Source: Anaeromyxobacter dehalogenans 2CP-1 (GTDB lineage: Bacteria > Myxococcota > Myxococcia > Myxococcales > Anaeromyxobacteraceae). From it: a stretch of 64,000 nucleotides of DNA. The notes beneath the pieces are model-generated. The model made no database searches. It had not been told where the DNA came from and saw only the letters and a program-made list of their open reading frames with translations. The stretch is from contig NC_011891.1 of NCBI RefSeq assembly GCF_000022145.1, positions 2,244,001 through 2,308,000 of the forward strand. The letters run 5' to 3'. Shown in pieces: positions 33,113-43,434 of the stretch (within the stretch, counting starts at the first letter, position 1; the number at the start of each line of letters is the position of its first letter). The position numbers and the translations under genes are program-made.

Positions 33113-33481
33113 ATGATCCAGCAGCAGACCATGCTCGACGTCGCCGACAACTCCGGCGCGAAGCGGGTGATGTGCATCAAGGTGCTCGGCGGCACCCGGC
33201 GGAAGTACGCCTCCATCGGCGACGTGATCGTCGTCTCGATCAAGGAGGCGATCCCGCAGGCCAAGGTGAAGAAGGGCGAGGTCGCCCGCGCCGTCATCGT
33301 CCGCACCGCCCGCGAGGTGAAGCGCCCCGACGGCAGCTACATCCGCTTCGACGGGAACTCGGCGGTCCTCATCAACAAGGACCTCGAGCCCATCGGTACC
33401 CGCATCTTCGGCCCGGTCGCCCGCGAGCTCCGCGCCCGCAAGTTCATGAAGATCATCAGCCTCGCGCCGGAGGTCCTCTAG
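33113..33481 (+). CDS. rplN: 50S ribosomal protein L14
   Basis: 122 residues, canonical ([27 protein letters not shown]). Three bases separate it from both rpsQ and rplX, implying coupled translation. Confidence 0.98.
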
Positions 33482-33484
33482 GTC

Positions 33485-33805
33485 ATGGCGGAAATTCGCA
33501 AGGGCGACACCGTCAAGGTCATCGCCGGCAAGGAGAAGGGCAAGTCGGGCCGGGTGCTCGAGGTGCTGCGCGAGGATGGGCGCGTGCGCGTCGAGAAGCT
33601 CATGACCGTCAAGCGGCACCAGAAGAAGGGCCGCAGCCAGGCGAACCCGGAGGGCGGGATCCTGGAGATGGCCGGCACGATCGCCATCTCGAGCGTGATG
33701 GTGGTGGGCAAGGACGAGAAGCCGGTGCGGCGCGAGAAGATCGGCCGCGAGCTGGGCGCCAAGGAGAAGGCCCGGCTGCAGAAGCGCAAGACCGCCGCGA
33801 AGTAG
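33485..33805 (+). CDS. rplX: 50S ribosomal protein L24
   Basis: 106 residues with a KOW motif ([24 protein letters not shown]). Assembly initiator of the 50S. Confidence 0.97.
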
Positions 33806-33877
33806 GTCGCGGCGGGATCGAAACACGACGCATCGCCCGGCACGCGAAGAGGCCGGCCGAAGGCAAGGAGACACACG

Positions 33878-34420
33878 ATGGCAGCGCGTTTGAAGGAGCG
33901 GTACGACAAGCAGCTTCGTGCCGAGCTGATGAAGGAGCTCGGGTTCGCGAACCCGATGCAGGCCCCCCGCCTCGAGAAGATCGTGGTGAACATGGGCCTG
34001 GGCGAGGCGATCAACAACGGCAAGATCATCGACGCGTCCGTCGAGCAGCTCGCCGCGATCACCGGCCAGAAGCCGGTCGTGACCCGCGCCCGCAAGTCGA
34101 TCGCCAACTTCAAGCTGCGCCAGGGCCAGTCCATCGGCGCCATGGTCACGCTGCGCGGCGACCGGATGTACGAGTTCTTCGACCGCCTGGTCTCGATCGC
34201 GCTGCCGCGCGTCCGCGACTTCAAGGGCGTGTCGCCGAAGGCCTTCGACGGGAAGGGCAACTACACGCTCGGCGTCCGCGAGCAGATCATCTTCCCGGAG
34301 ATCAACTACGACAAGGTCGAGAAGATCAAGGGCCTCAACATCACGGTGGTGACCACCGCCCGGAACGACGAAGAGGGCCGAGCGCTGCTGCGCCACCTCG
34401 GCATGCCGTTCCGTCAGTAG
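33878..34420 (+). CDS. rplE: 50S ribosomal protein L5
   Basis: 180 residues; binds 5S r[26 protein letters not shown] and [16 protein letters not shown] are family features. The 72-base gap after rplX is the largest inside the spc part. Confidence 0.98.
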
Positions 34421-34431
34421 AGGGAGATTCC

Positions 34432-34617
34432 ATGGCGAAGCTTTCCAAGATGGCGCAGGCCACGCGCAAGCTGAAGTTCCCGGTGCGGCAGTACAACCGC
34501 TGCCCGCTCTGCGGCCGCCCGAGGGCCTTCCTGCGCAAGTTCCAGATGTGCCGCATCTGCTTCCGCAAGCGCGCGCTGCAGGGCGAGATCACCGGCGTCA
34601 TCAAGTCGAGCTGGTAG
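34432..34617 (+). CDS. rpsN: 30S ribosomal protein S14, zinc-binding short type
   Basis: 61 residues with C24-x2-C27 and C40-x2-C43, the zinc ribbon of the short S14 (also called type Z). No long non-zinc S14 is in this window. Confidence 0.97.
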
Positions 34618-34630
34618 GAGAGATCGATCG

Positions 34631-35029
34631 ATGAGCTTCACCGATCCCATTGGCGACATGCTGACGCGCATCCGGAACGCTTCCTCCGCGCGTCATGAGA
34701 AGGTGCTGGTGCCGGCCTCGCGGCTCAAGGTCCGCATCGCCGAGGTCCTCCGCGAGGAGGGCTTCATCAAGGACTTCGTCCTCCACGAGGACGGCGTCCA
34801 GGGCGCCATCACCATCGTCCTCAAGTACAGCGCCGACCGCGAGCCGGCCATCAGCGACATCAAGCGCGTCTCGAAGCCCGGGCTCCGCCGCTACGTCGCG
34901 ACCGACTCCATCCCCCGCGTCCTCAACGGGATGGGGGTCGCGATCCTCTCCACGTCCAAGGGCGTGATGGTGGATCGCGAGGCCCGCAAGCAGAAGGTCG
35001 GCGGCGAGCTGATCTGCACCGTCTGGTAA
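34631..35029 (+). CDS. rpsH: 30S ribosomal protein S8
   Basis: 132 residues; in E. coli the repressor of the spc operon. Starts [19 protein letters not shown] and ends in the conserved LICTVW. Confidence 0.98.
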   Translation: MSFTDPIGDMLTRIRNASSARHEKVLVPASRLKVRIAEVLREEGFIKDFVLHEDGVQGAITIVLKYSADREPAISDIKRVSKPGLRRYVATDSIPRVLNGMGVAILSTSKGVMVDREARKQKVGGELICTVW

Positions 35030-35040
35030 GGAAGACCGCC

Positions 35041-35583
35041 ATGTCTCGTGTCGGCAAGCTGCCCGTCAAGATCCCGGAGAAGGTCAAGGTCTCCGTGGAC
35101 GGCAACGTCGTGAAGGTCGAGGGGCCGAAGGGGAAGATGCACTTCCCGACGAACCCCCTCGTCAGCGTCCAGGTGGACAAGGGCGAGGTGAAGGTCGCCC
35201 GCCAGGACGAGTCCCACGTCGCGAAGGGCCTGCACGGCCTGACGCGCACGCTGGTGAAGAACGCCCTCGAGGGCGTGGTGAAGGGGTACGAGAAGGGCCT
35301 CGAGATCAACGGGGTCGGCTTCAAGGCCGAGGTGAAGGGGAAGGAGATCCACTTCACGCTGGGCTTCTCGCACCCGGTCGTCTTCAAGCTCCCCGACGGC
35401 GTCACCGCCGAGGTGGACGCGAAGCAGACCAAGCTCACCATCCGCTCGGTGGACAAGCACCTGCTCGGCCTGACCGCCGCGAAGGTGCGCGCCCTCCGCC
35501 CGCCGGAGCCGTACAAGGGCAAGGGCATCAAGTACGCGGACGAGACCATCCGTCGCAAGGAAGGCAAGACCGGCGCGGCGTAG
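35041..35583 (+). CDS. rplF: 50S ribosomal protein L6
   Basis: 180 residues, two related domains; C-terminal VRALRPPEPYKGKGIKYADE is the L6 signature. Confidence 0.98.
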   Translation: MSRVGKLPVKIPEKVKVSVDGNVVKVEGPKGKMHFPTNPLVSVQVDKGEVKVARQDESHVAKGLHGLTRTLVKNALEGVVKGYEKGLEINGVGFKAEVKGKEIHFTLGFSHPVVFKLPDGVTAEVDAKQTKLTIRSVDKHLLGLTAAKVRALRPPEPYKGKGIKYADETIRRKEGKTGAA

Positions 35584-35646
35584 CGCGCCCGTCCCCACAC
35601 CCACTCATGCGGCGGCCGGGTCGGCGCCGCCGCAAGGAGGAACGTC

Positions 35647-36006
35647 ATGGCGAAGCACGTCACCACGCGCGAGAAGCGCAGGGCCCGCATCCGCCGGAAG
35701 ATCTCCGGCACCGAGCTGCGGCCGCGGCTCACGATCTACAAGAGCCTCAAGCACATGTACGCCCAGCTGGTCGACGACGTGGCGGGCAAGACGCTCGTCT
35801 CGGTCGCGACCACCTCGAAGTCCCTCAAGGGCGAGCTCGGCGACGAGGACAAGACGGCCGCCGCCAAGAAGGTGGGCGAGGCCCTCGCCAAGGCGGCCAA
35901 GGCGAAGGGGATCGAGCAGGTCGTGTTCGACCGCAACGGCTTCGACTATCACGGCCGCGTCGAGGCGGTGGCCGCCGCCGCGCGCGAAGCCGGGCTCAAG
36001 TTCTAG
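35647..36006 (+). CDS. rplR: 50S ribosomal protein L18
   Basis: 119 residues; binds 5S r[23 protein letters not shown] and [24 protein letters not shown] are typical. Confidence 0.97.
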   Translation: MAKHVTTREKRRARIRRKISGTELRPRLTIYKSLKHMYAQLVDDVAGKTLVSVATTSKSLKGELGDEDKTAAAKKVGEALAKAAKAKGIEQVVFDRNGFDYHGRVEAVAAAAREAGLKF

Positions 36007-36024
36007 GCGACGGAAAGGTCTCGA

Positions 36025-36534
36025 ATGGCTACCACCCCCATCAACGCGAACGAGCTCGAGCTCCAGGATCGCGTCGTCCACATCAACCGCGTCGCCAAGG
36101 TCGTGAAGGGCGGCCGCCGGTTCAGCTTCTCGGCGCTCGTCGTCGTCGGCGACGGCGCGGGCCACGTCGGGGTCGGCCTCGGCAAGGCGAACGAGGTCCC
36201 GGAGGCCATCCGCAAGGGCGGCGACCAGGCCAAGAAGAACCTGTTCAAGGTGCCGCTCGTCGGGACCACCATCCCGCACGAGGTGCTCGGCCACTTCGGC
36301 TCCGGGCGCGTGCTGCTGAAGCCCGCGGGCGAGGGCACCGGCGTCATCGCCGGCGGCGCCGTCCGCGCCGTCCTCGAGGCGGCCGGCGTCCGCAACGTGC
36401 TCACCAAGAGCCAGGGCTCCCGCAACCCCCACAACGTCCTCAAGGCGACCGTCGCCGGCCTGAAGCGGCTGCGTTCGATCGAGGACAGCGCCCGGCTCCG
36501 CGGCAAGCAGGCCGCCGAGATCACCGGGGCGTAG
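36025..36534 (+). CDS. rpsE: 30S ribosomal protein S5
   Basis: 169 residues. [23 protein letters not shown] and the spectinomycin-site loop region are intact; C-terminal [19 protein letters not shown] is conserved. Confidence 0.98.
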   Translation: MATTPINANELELQDRVVHINRVAKVVKGGRRFSFSALVVVGDGAGHVGVGLGKANEVPEAIRKGGDQAKKNLFKVPLVGTTIPHEVLGHFGSGRVLLKPAGEGTGVIAGGAVRAVLEAAGVRNVLTKSQGSRNPHNVLKATVAGLKRLRSIEDSARLRGKQAAEITGA

Positions 36535-36546
36535 GAAGGAACCACC

Positions 36547-36777
36547 ATGGCTGCCATCAAGGTCAAGCTCGTCCGCGGGCTCGCGGGCTGCCCCTGGCCG
36601 CACCGGGTCATCGTCGAGGGCCTGGGTCTCAAGAAGCGTGAGTCGACGAAGCTCCTCCCCGACACGCCCCAGACGCTGGGGATGATCGCGAAGGTCTCCT
36701 ACCTCGTGGAGTGGGAGCGGGTGGACGCTGCGCCGCCGCCTGGCCGGAAGGCCAGGAAGGCCGCGGCCCGTTCGTGA
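36547..36777 (+). CDS. rpmD: 50S ribosomal protein L30
   Basis: 76 residues. The standard L30 fold ends near residue 58; the last 17 residues (Pro/Arg/Lys/Ala) are a basic tail. Confidence 0.93.
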   Translation: MAAIKVKLVRGLAGCPWPHRVIVEGLGLKKRESTKLLPDTPQTLGMIAKVSYLVEWERVDAAPPPGRKARKAAARS

Positions 36778-36811
36778 CAGTCACGCGCCGCGTGCTAAAA
36801 GGAGAACCTTC

Positions 36812-37309
36812 ATGTCGCTGAACCAGCTCAAGGCGCCCCGGGGCGCCAACCGCGCCAAGAAGCGCGTCGGCCGTGGCCAGGGCTCCGGCCTCGGCAAGAC
36901 CGCCGGCCGCGGCGGAAAGGGCCAGAAGGCCCGTTCCGGCAACATGCACTTCGAGGGCTTCGAGGGCGGCCAGATGCCGCTCCAGCGGCGCCTCCCGAAG
37001 TTCGGCTTCCACAACATCTTCCGGCGCGAGCTCGAGGAGGTGAAGGTGGGTGACCTCCAGGGCCTCTCCGGCGTCGTGGACCCGGCCGCCCTGAAGTCCG
37101 CCGGCCTGGTGCGCGGCAACCGCGACGGGGTGGTGGTCCTGGCGGGCGGCGAGCTCTCGAGCGCGCTGACGGTCAAGGTCCACCGCGTCACCGCCGGCGC
37201 GCGCGCCACCATCGAGAAGGCGGGCGGGAAGGTCGAGCTGATCCCCGCGCCGCAGACCATGCACCAGAAGGCGAAGGCCGCGAAGAAGGCGGCGGCGCAG
37301 GCGAAGTAG
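36812..37309 (+). CDS. rplO: 50S ribosomal protein L15
   Basis: 165 residues, with the Gly/Arg/Lys-rich N-terminus ([20 protein letters not shown]) and globular C-terminal domain. Slightly longer than the average at the C-terminus (Lys/Ala tail). Confidence 0.97.
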   Translation: MSLNQLKAPRGANRAKKRVGRGQGSGLGKTAGRGGKGQKARSGNMHFEGFEGGQMPLQRRLPKFGFHNIFRRELEEVKVGDLQGLSGVVDPAALKSAGLVRGNRDGVVVLAGGELSSALTVKVHRVTAGARATIEKAGGKVELIPAPQTMHQKAKAAKKAAAQAK

Positions 37310-37321
37310 GGGTCCCGGCGC

Positions 37322-37375
37322 GCCCGCCGTCCACGGCGGGCCGCCCGGACGGTGGGCGGGCGGTCGGCCGTCCGG
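37322..37375 (+). promoter_or_regulatory. Paired hairpins between rplO and secY
   Basis: GCCCGCCG (37322-37329) pairs with 37334-37341 over a TCCA tetraloop, and CCGGACGG (37345-37352) pairs with CCGTCCGG (37368-37375). The 91-base gap separates ribosomal from export genes; processing or partial termination could set their ratio. Confidence 0.45.
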
Positions 37376-37400
37376 CAGGGCGAAGGGGAAAGGGAACCGC

Positions 37401-38744
37401 ATGGCGGCAGCGAGCGGGCTGTTCAACATCTTCCGGATCGCCGAGCTCCGGAAGCGGCTGGTCTTCACCCTCGGGATGCTGGCCGTCTACCGGCTCGGCA
37501 TCTTCGTCACCACCCCCGGCGTGGACCGGCGGGCGATGCAGGACGTGGTCGCCCAGCAGGGCAGCCTGCTCGGCCTGCTCAACTTCTTCTCCGGCGGCGC
37601 CTTCGAGCAGCTCTCGATCTTCGCGCTCGGCATCATGCCGTACGTGTCGGCGTCCATCATCCTGCAGCTCCTGACGGTGGTGGTCCCGTCGCTCGAGAAG
37701 ATGCAGAAGGAAGGCGAGCTGGGGCGGCGCAAGATCACGCAGTACACGCGCTACGGCACGGTGATCCTCTCCGCGATCCAGGGCTACGGCATCGCCACCT
37801 ACCTCGAGTCGCTGCGCGCCGGGAACGGCGTGGCGGTGGTGGGTGATCCGGGCTGGGGCTTCCGCCTGCTCACCATGGTGTCGCTCGCCGCCGGCACCGC
37901 GTTCATCATGTGGATGGGCGAGCAGATCACCGAGCGCGGCGTCGGCAACGGCATCTCGCTCATCATCTTCGCGGGCATCGTGGCCCGCGTCCCGGCCGCC
38001 ATCTACACCACGGTCCGGCAGCTCGGCGCCTCCGGCTCGCAGCTCAGCGGCCTGGGCCTGCTCGTGCTCACCGCGCTGATGGTGGTGGTGATCGGGGCGA
38101 TCGTCTACGTGGAGCGCGGCCAGCGCCGCATCCCGATCCAGTACGCGAAGCGCATGGTGGGCCGGAAGCTCTACGGCGGCCAGTCCACGCACCTGCCGCT
38201 GAAGGTGAACACCTCCGGCGTCATCCCGCCCATCTTCGCGTCGTCGCTGCTGCTGCTGCCGGCCACCATGGCGGGCTGGTTCCCGTTCCTGCAGCGGATG
38301 TCGAACGCCATCCAGGCGGGGAGCTGGATCTACAACACCATCTACGTCGCGCTGATCATCTTCTTCGCGTACTTCTACACCGCGGTGACGTTCAACCCGG
38401 TCGACGTGGCCGACAACCTCAAGAAGTACGGCGGCTACATCCCCGGCATCCGCCCGGGCAAGAAGACCGCCGACTACATCGACTTCGTGCTGTCCCGCAT
38501 CACCTTCGGCGGCGCCATCTACCTGGCCGCCATCTGCGTGCTGCCGACGATCATCACGAACGAGTTCGGGGTGAACTTCTACTTCGGCGGCACCTCGCTG
38601 CTCATCGTGGTGGGCGTGGCGCTCGACACCGTGCAGCAGATCGAGGGGCACCTCATCACCCGGCACTACGAAGGCTTCACCGGCCCGCGGGGCCCGCGCA
38701 TCCGCGGGCGGCGCATGACGACGGGGCAGGCGGTCGGCGCGTGA
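37401..38744 (+). CDS. secY: Preprotein translocase subunit SecY
   Basis: 447 residues, about ten transmembrane helices. The plug and lateral gate region around [25 protein letters not shown], and the cytoplasmic loop with [10 protein letters not shown] (ribosome and SecA contacts), are recognisable. Position in the spc operon after rplO is conserved. Channel of the Sec pathway in the inner membrane. Confidence 0.98.
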   Translation: MAAASGLFNIFRIAELRKRLVFTLGMLAVYRLGIFVTTPGVDRRAMQDVVAQQGSLLGLLNFFSGGAFEQLSIFALGIMPYVSASIILQLLTVVVPSLEKMQKEGELGRRKITQYTRYGTVILSAIQGYGIATYLESLRAGNGVAVVGDPGWGFRLLTMVSLAAGTAFIMWMGEQITERGVGNGISLIIFAGIVARVPAAIYTTVRQLGASGSQLSGLGLLVLTALMVVVIGAIVYVERGQRRIPIQYAKRMVGRKLYGGQSTHLPLKVNTSGVIPPIFASSLLLLPATMAGWFPFLQRMSNAIQAGSWIYNTIYVALIIFFAYFYTAVTFNPVDVADNLKKYGGYIPGIRPGKKTADYIDFVLSRITFGGAIYLAAICVLPTIITNEFGVNFYFGGTSLLIVVGVALDTVQQIEGHLITRHYEGFTGPRGPRIRGRRMTTGQAVGA

Positions 38745-38752
38745 CACGCCGC

Positions 38753-38778
38753 AGGGGCCTCGCCGCGGCGGGGCCCCT
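38753..38778 (+). terminator. Hairpin between secY and adk
   Basis: AGGGGCC (38753-38759) and GGCCCCT (38772-38778) enclose a CGCC/GGCG inner stem, giving an almost continuous 12-base-pair hairpin without T-tract. It may reduce read-through into adk-map. Confidence 0.45.
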
Positions 38779-38799
38779 CGCGCATCCGGAGGCGACGCG

Positions 38800-39444
38800 A
38801 TGATCCTCATCCTCCTCGGCCCGCCCGGCGCGGGCAAGGGCACGCAGGCCAAGCTCCTCTCCTCGGAGCTCGGCATCCCGCACATCTCGACCGGCGACAT
38901 GTTCCGCGACCACAAGGCGCGCGGGACCGAGATCGGCAAGCAGGTCCAGGCCATCATGGACGCCGGCGGGCTCGTCACCGACGACATCACCAACGCCATG
39001 GTGAAGGAGCGGCTCTCCCGCCCCGACGTGGCGCCGGGCTTCATCCTCGACGGCTACCCGCGCACGGTGGTGCAGGCGGAGTACCTCGACGGCCTGCTGC
39101 GCTCGCTGGGCCGGTCCATCGACCGCGCGCTCTCGTACGAGGTCCCCGAGGAGCTCGTGGTCGAGCGGATCAGCGGCCGCCGGAGCTGCCCGAGGTGCGG
39201 GGCGGTCTACCACGTGTCGCAGAACCCGCCGCACCGCGCCGGCTTCTGCGACCGCGACGACGCCGCCCTGGTGCAGCGCGAGGACGACAAGCCGGAGAAC
39301 GTCCGCAAGCGCATGCAGGAGTACGGCACCAAGACCGAGCCGCTGAAGCGCTACTACCGCGATCGCGGCGAGCTGTCGGACGTCGAGGGCGTCGGCACGC
39401 CCGAGGGCATCCTCGCCGTGACGAAGAAGGTCCTGGGCCGCTAG
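38800..39444 (+). CDS. adk: Adenylate kinase
   Basis: 214 residues, long form. GPPGAGKGTQ P-loop near residue 8; LID domain contains C-x2-C (SCPRCG) and C-x2-D (FCDRDD), a possible zinc site as in Gram-positive enzymes. Interconverts AMP+ATP and 2 ADP. Conserved secY-adk-map order. Confidence 0.97.
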   Translation: MILILLGPPGAGKGTQAKLLSSELGIPHISTGDMFRDHKARGTEIGKQVQAIMDAGGLVTDDITNAMVKERLSRPDVAPGFILDGYPRTVVQAEYLDGLLRSLGRSIDRALSYEVPEELVVERISGRRSCPRCGAVYHVSQNPPHRAGFCDRDDAALVQREDDKPENVRKRMQEYGTKTEPLKRYYRDRGELSDVEGVGTPEGILAVTKKVLGR

Positions 39445-39466
39445 GCCCGGCCCGCACCGCCAGCGC

Positions 39467-40261
39467 ATGTACGGGACGACCCGCGAACGCGCCGCCACGC
39501 GGACCTCCGCCGACGTGGCCGGGATCCGCGCCGCCGGCCGCGTCGTCTGGGAGGTGCTGGAGGCGCTGGCGGCCGCCGCCGCCCCGGGCGTCACCACCGC
39601 CGACCTGGATCGCCTCGCGGCCGCGCGCACGCGCGAGCTCGGCGCGGCCCCGGCGTTCCTCGGCTACCACGGCTACCCCGCCACGCTCTGCATCTCGGTG
39701 AACGACGAGGTGATCCACGGGATCCCGTCGCCGGACCACGTGCTCGAGGAGGGCGACCTGGTCGGCCTCGACTTCGGGGCGGTGCTCGACGGCTGGTACG
39801 GCGACTCGGCCCGGACGGTCGCGGTGGGACGGACCACGCCCGAGGGCGAGCGGCTGCTGGCCGTGACCCGGGCCGCGCTGGCGCGAGGCATCGCCGCGGC
39901 GCTCCCCGGGCGCCACACCGGCGACGTCGGCGCGGCCGTGCAGCGCCACGTCGAGGCGGCGGGCTTCTCGGTGGTGCGCGACTTCGTGGGCCACGGCATC
40001 GGCCGCCGCCTGCACGAGCCGCCCCAGGTCCCGAACTTCGGGACCCCCGGGACGGGGGCGCTCCTCCGGGCCGGTATGGTCATCGCCATCGAGCCGATGG
40101 TGAACGCGGGCGGCCGCGAGGTCGAGACGCTCGACGACGGGTGGACCGCGGTGACGCGGGACGGGTCTCGATCCGCGCACTTCGAGCACACCGTGGCCAT
40201 CACGGAAAACGGACCGGAAGTCCTCACGTTGCCGGAAGGAGTGCCGCTGGAGGACGCCTGA
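39467..40261 (+). CDS. map: Methionine aminopeptidase, type I
   Basis: 264 residues. Metal ligands fall in [15 protein letters not shown] (two Asp), [12 protein letters not shown] (His), IEPMV (Glu) and the C-terminal HFEHTVAIT (Glu). Removes N-terminal Met from nascent chains. Not followed by infA, in contrast to the common map-infA-rpmJ order. Confidence 0.97.
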   Translation: MYGTTRERAATRTSADVAGIRAAGRVVWEVLEALAAAAAPGVTTADLDRLAAARTRELGAAPAFLGYHGYPATLCISVNDEVIHGIPSPDHVLEEGDLVGLDFGAVLDGWYGDSARTVAVGRTTPEGERLLAVTRAALARGIAAALPGRHTGDVGAAVQRHVEAAGFSVVRDFVGHGIGRRLHEPPQVPNFGTPGTGALLRAGMVIAIEPMVNAGGREVETLDDGWTAVTRDGSRSAHFEHTVAITENGPEVLTLPEGVPLEDA

Positions 40262-40307
40262 CCGCAGGCGAGCGGGGGAGCGGGCGACGACGGGCCGTCG
40301 CTCGTGC

Positions 40308-40336
40308 TTGCACCCCAAAATCCTCTGTGTTATAGG
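40308..40336 (+). promoter_or_regulatory. Promoter of the alpha operon
   Basis: TTGCAC at 40308-40313 and TATAGG at 40331-40336, spacer 17. Predicted transcript starts near 40343, leaving a 154-base leader before rpmJ. Confidence 0.65.
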
Positions 40337-40342
40337 GCCCGC

Positions 40343-40496
40343 TTCGCAAAGCCGCTCGTTCAGGGGCGGCACCGGGAAACCCCGGAAAATCCGGGCGGCT
40401 CAGAGTAGGGGCCAGGAGCAAGGGTCCCGCCGCCAGCCCCGCCGGTCGTCGCGGCGGGCGTTTTTGTCTTTTGAAGCAGCATCGGAGGCGTCGGTC
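40343..40496 (+). ncRNA. Putative attenuator leader of rpmJ-rpsM-rpsK-rpsD-rpoA-rplQ
   Basis: The leader contains two mutually exclusive hairpins, CCGGG/CCCGG (40372-40376 with 40381-40385) and CCCGGA/TCCGGG (40381-40386 with 40390-40395), followed by a terminator at 40438-40472. Switching between alternatives could decide termination. The repressor of this operon in E. coli is S4 (rpsD, also present here). I could not match the sequence to a known riboswitch consensus by eye. Confidence 0.5.
40438..40472 (+). terminator. Intrinsic terminator inside the rpmJ leader
   Basis: CCCGCCG (40438-40444) pairs with CGGCGGG (40452-40458), followed by TTTTTGTCTTTT. This is one of the few hairpins in the window with a real T-tract, yet it stands upstream of the operon, 25 bases before the first start codon. 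Confidence 0.7.
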
Positions 40497-40613
40497 ATGA
40501 AGGTCCGCGCGTCGGTCAAGAAGATTTGCGACAAGTGCAAGGTCATCAAGCGCAAGGGCACCGTGCGGATCATCTGCCCGGCGAACCCCCGCCACAAGCA
40601 GCGCCAGGGCTAG
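40497..40613 (+). CDS. rpmJ: 50S ribosomal protein L36
   Basis: 38 residues with the zinc ligands C11, C14, C27 and H33, so the zinc-containing form. Preceded by GGAGGCG. First gene of the alpha operon. Confidence 0.96.
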   Translation: MKVRASVKKICDKCKVIKRKGTVRIICPANPRHKQRQG

Positions 40614-40639
40614 GCCCCCGCGCGTTTTCGGAGAGACGA

Positions 40640-41026
40640 ATGGCTCGAATCGCCGGCGTCGACCTTCCCCGTGAGAAGCGGATCGAGGTCAGCCTCCAGT
40701 ACATCTACGGAATCGGGAAGACCTCCGCGAAGCTCATCCTCGAGCGCGCGAACGTCAGCCCGGTGACCCGGACCAAGGACCTCACGGACGACGAGGTCCG
40801 CCGCATCCGCGAGACCATCGAGCAGAACGTGAAGGTGGAGGGCGACCTCCGCCGCGAGATCTCGCTCAACGTCAAGCGGCTCATGGACCTCGGCTGCTAC
40901 CGCGGCCTCCGGCACCGCAAGGGCCTGCCGGTCCGCGGCCAGCGCACGCACACCAACGCCCGCACGCGGAAGGGTCCGAAGAAGGGCCTCGTCCGCAAGG
41001 CGGCGGCGCCGGCCCCCATGGCCTAA
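40640..41026 (+). CDS. rpsM: 30S ribosomal protein S13
   Basis: 128 residues ([19 protein letters not shown]). The helix-two-turn-helix [11 protein letters not shown] and the basic tail with [14 protein letters not shown] are typical. Confidence 0.98.
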   Translation: MARIAGVDLPREKRIEVSLQYIYGIGKTSAKLILERANVSPVTRTKDLTDDEVRRIRETIEQNVKVEGDLRREISLNVKRLMDLGCYRGLRHRKGLPVRGQRTHTNARTRKGPKKGLVRKAAAPAPMA

Positions 41027-41055
41027 CGCACTCCTAGAGAACCGGAGAATCCTCA

Positions 41056-41547
41056 GTGGCTGACGAGAAGCAGACGAAGGCAGAGCAGCCTGCGAAGAAG
41101 GAGGAGGCGACCGCTCCCGCGGCGCCCAACCTCGGCGGCATCGAGCCGGTGACCGCGTCGCCCGTGACCCCGAAGAAGGGGAAGAAGCGGGTGAAGAAGA
41201 ACATCGCGGCGGGCATCGTCCACATCGCCTCGACCTTCAACAACACGCAGATCACCATCACCGACGTGACCGGCAACGTGATCGCCTGGTCCAGCGCCGG
41301 CGCGCGCGGCTTCAAGGGCTCGCGCAAGTCGACGCCGTTCGCCGCGCAGGTCGCGGCGGGCGACGCCGCCGCCAAGGCGATGGAGCACGGCCTCAAGACC
41401 GTCTCGGTGGTGGTGAAGGGCCCGGGCGCCGGCCGCGAGTCCGCCCTCCGTGCGCTCTCCGCCGCCGGCCTCAAGATCACCCTGATCCGCGACGTGACGC
41501 CGATCCCGCACAACGGGTGCCGGCCGCCCAAGCGCCGCCGGGTCTGA
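41056..41547 (+). CDS. rpsK: 30S ribosomal protein S11 with N-terminal extension
   Basis: 163 residues from a GTG. The S11 core begins near residue 42 ([22 protein letters not shown]) and ends in [14 protein letters not shown]. The preceding 40 residues, rich in Lys, Glu, Ala and Pro, are about 34 longer than the usual N-terminus. Part of the platform near the mRNA exit. Confidence 0.95.
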   Translation: MADEKQTKAEQPAKKEEATAPAAPNLGGIEPVTASPVTPKKGKKRVKKNIAAGIVHIASTFNNTQITITDVTGNVIAWSSAGARGFKGSRKSTPFAAQVAAGDAAAKAMEHGLKTVSVVVKGPGAGRESALRALSAAGLKITLIRDVTPIPHNGCRPPKRRRV

Positions 41548-41566
41548 TCACCTCCAGGAGACACAC

Positions 41567-42193
41567 GTGGCCCGTTACAGCGAAAGCGTCTGCCGGCTCT
41601 GCCGCCGGGAAAACCTCAAGATGTATCTCAAGGGCGATCGGTGCTACACCGACAAGTGCGCCATCGAGCGCCGCCCGTATCCTCCCGGCCAGCACGGCCA
41701 GGGCCGGACCAAGTTCTCCGAGTACGGCGTCCAGCTCCGCGAGAAGCAGAAGGTGAAGCGGATGTACGGCCTGCTCGAGGCCGGGTTCCGTCACGCCTAC
41801 CAGAACGCGGCGGCCGCCAAGGGCAAGACCGGCGAGAACCTGCTGCAGACCCTCGAGCTCCGGCTCGACAACGTGGTCTTCCGGCTCGGCTTCGCGGACA
41901 CCCGCAACGAGGCCCGGCAGCTCGTCCGCCACGGCCACTTCAAGGTGAACGGCCGCAAGGTCAACATCCCCAGCTACCTGTGCCGGCCCGGCGACAAGGT
42001 GGAGCTGAAGGACCGCTCGAAGAAGGTGGTCCGGATCACCGAGGCGCTCGAGGCGGTGGACCGCCGCGGCGTGCCGGCGTGGCTCGACCTGGACAAGGGC
42101 GGCTTCAAGGGCACCGTGAAGACCTCGCCGGCGCGCGAGGACATCACCATGCCGATCCAGGAGCAGCTGATCGTCGAGCTGTACTCGAAGTAG
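41567..42193 (+). CDS. rpsD: 30S ribosomal protein S4, zinc-binding
   Basis: 208 residues. Cysteines C9, C12, C26 and C31 form the zinc site of the C+ form. S4 domain around [24 protein letters not shown] start. Known in E. coli as the translational repressor of this operon, which makes it the candidate ligand of the rpmJ leader. Confidence 0.97.
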   Translation: MARYSESVCRLCRRENLKMYLKGDRCYTDKCAIERRPYPPGQHGQGRTKFSEYGVQLREKQKVKRMYGLLEAGFRHAYQNAAAAKGKTGENLLQTLELRLDNVVFRLGFADTRNEARQLVRHGHFKVNGRKVNIPSYLCRPGDKVELKDRSKKVVRITEALEAVDRRGVPAWLDLDKGGFKGTVKTSPAREDITMPIQEQLIVELYSK

Positions 42194-42381
42194 TCGCCCC
42201 CCCGCGGGCCCGGGGCGGCGGCCGTCGTCACGGCGGCCGCGGTACGGGCCCGGCGGGCGGGCCGGGCGCGCGAGCGCCGCGGGCCCGCACCGCACCATCC
42301 CAAGCAGTCGCGCGTCCCACGGTGCTCCCGCCGCATGGCTGAGCGGGCCGGGAGAGGGGACGGCGGCCGAGGAGACAGCCC
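42194..42381 (+). promoter_or_regulatory. rpsD-rpoA intercistronic region with GC-rich inverted repeats
   Basis: 188 bases, long for this operon. GCGGCC (about 42220) and GGCCGC (about 42237) form one hairpin, and a run of GGGCCC/GGGCCCG repeats could form others. No T-tract and no convincing promoter boxes. Confidence 0.35.
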
Positions 42382-43404
42382 ATGGTCGATCCGATCGTCA
42401 CGAAGAACTGGCGGGACCTCATCAAGCCCCGCGGCCTGGTCGTCGACCAGGACAGCCTCTCGAACACCTACGGGAAGTTCGTCGCGGAGCCGCTCGAGCG
42501 GGGCTTCGGCATCACCCTCGGCAACTCGCTCCGGCGCGTGCTGCTCTCGAGCCTGCAGGGCGCCGCGATCACCTCGGTGAAGGTCGAGGGCGTCGAGCAC
42601 GAGTTCATGACCATCCCCGAGGTGGCCGAGGACGTCACCGACATCATCCTCAACCTCAAGGAAGTGCTGCTCCAGATCCACACCAACGACGTGAAGACGA
42701 TCCGGATCGAGGCGGACGGCCCGAAGGAGATCAAGGCCGGCGACCTCATCACGGACGCGCAGGTCGAGGTGCTGAACCCGGGCCACCACATCCTCACCAT
42801 CAGCGAGGGCGGGCGGGTCCGCGCCGAGATGACCGCGCGCCGCGGCCGCGGCTACGTGCCGGCCGAGCGGAACAAGATCCCCGGCTCGCCGATCGGCACC
42901 ATCCCCATCGACGCGCTCTTCAGCCCCATCCGCAAGGTGAACTACCAGGTCACCAACGCGCGCGTCGGGCAGCAGACCGACTACGACAAGCTGACGCTCG
43001 AGGTCTGGACCGACGGCTCGGTCGCCCCGGCCGACGCGGTCGCCTTCGCCGCGAAGATCGTGAAGGAGCAGCTCTCGATCTTCATCAACTTCGACGAGGC
43101 GGAGGAGCCGGCCGAGGAGATCAAGCCGGTCGAGGAGCAGAAGCTGAACGAGAACCTCTTCCGCTCGGTGGACGAGCTGGAGCTCTCGGTCCGCAGCGCG
43201 AACTGCCTGCAGAACGCGAACATCAAGACCATCGGCGACCTCGTTCAGAAGACCGAGGCCGAGATGCTCAAGACGAAGAATTTCGGCCGGAAGTCGCTGA
43301 AGGAGATCAAGGAGATCCTGGCCGAGATGGGCCTCTCCCTCGGCATGAAGCTCGAGAACTGGCCGCCGAAGGCGGCGCCGCAGGGCGGCGCGCCCAAGGT
43401 CTAG
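42382..43404 (+). CDS. rpoA: RNA polymerase alpha subunit
   Basis: 340 residues. The N-terminal dimerisation domain includes [21 protein letters not shown]; a Glu/Pro-rich linker (about 235-255) leads to the C-terminal DNA- and activator-binding domain ([44 protein letters not shown]). Standard position after rpsD. Confidence 0.98.
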   Translation: MVDPIVTKNWRDLIKPRGLVVDQDSLSNTYGKFVAEPLERGFGITLGNSLRRVLLSSLQGAAITSVKVEGVEHEFMTIPEVAEDVTDIILNLKEVLLQIHTNDVKTIRIEADGPKEIKAGDLITDAQVEVLNPGHHILTISEGGRVRAEMTARRGRGYVPAERNKIPGSPIGTIPIDALFSPIRKVNYQVTNARVGQQTDYDKLTLEVWTDGSVAPADAVAFAAKIVKEQLSIFINFDEAEEPAEEIKPVEEQKLNENLFRSVDELELSVRSANCLQNANIKTIGDLVQKTEAEMLKTKNFGRKSLKEIKEILAEMGLSLGMKLENWPPKAAPQGGAPKV

Positions 43405-43434
43405 CGCGCCCGCACAGGGACAGGAGATCACCAG

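Noticed and set aside
40343-40400. Possible cyclic-di-GMP-I riboswitch (CGCAAAGCC is present)
   Set aside because: The other conserved parts, in particular the first-stem GGGCAAACC and the tetraloop receptor order, do not fit, and the downstream genes are ribosomal.
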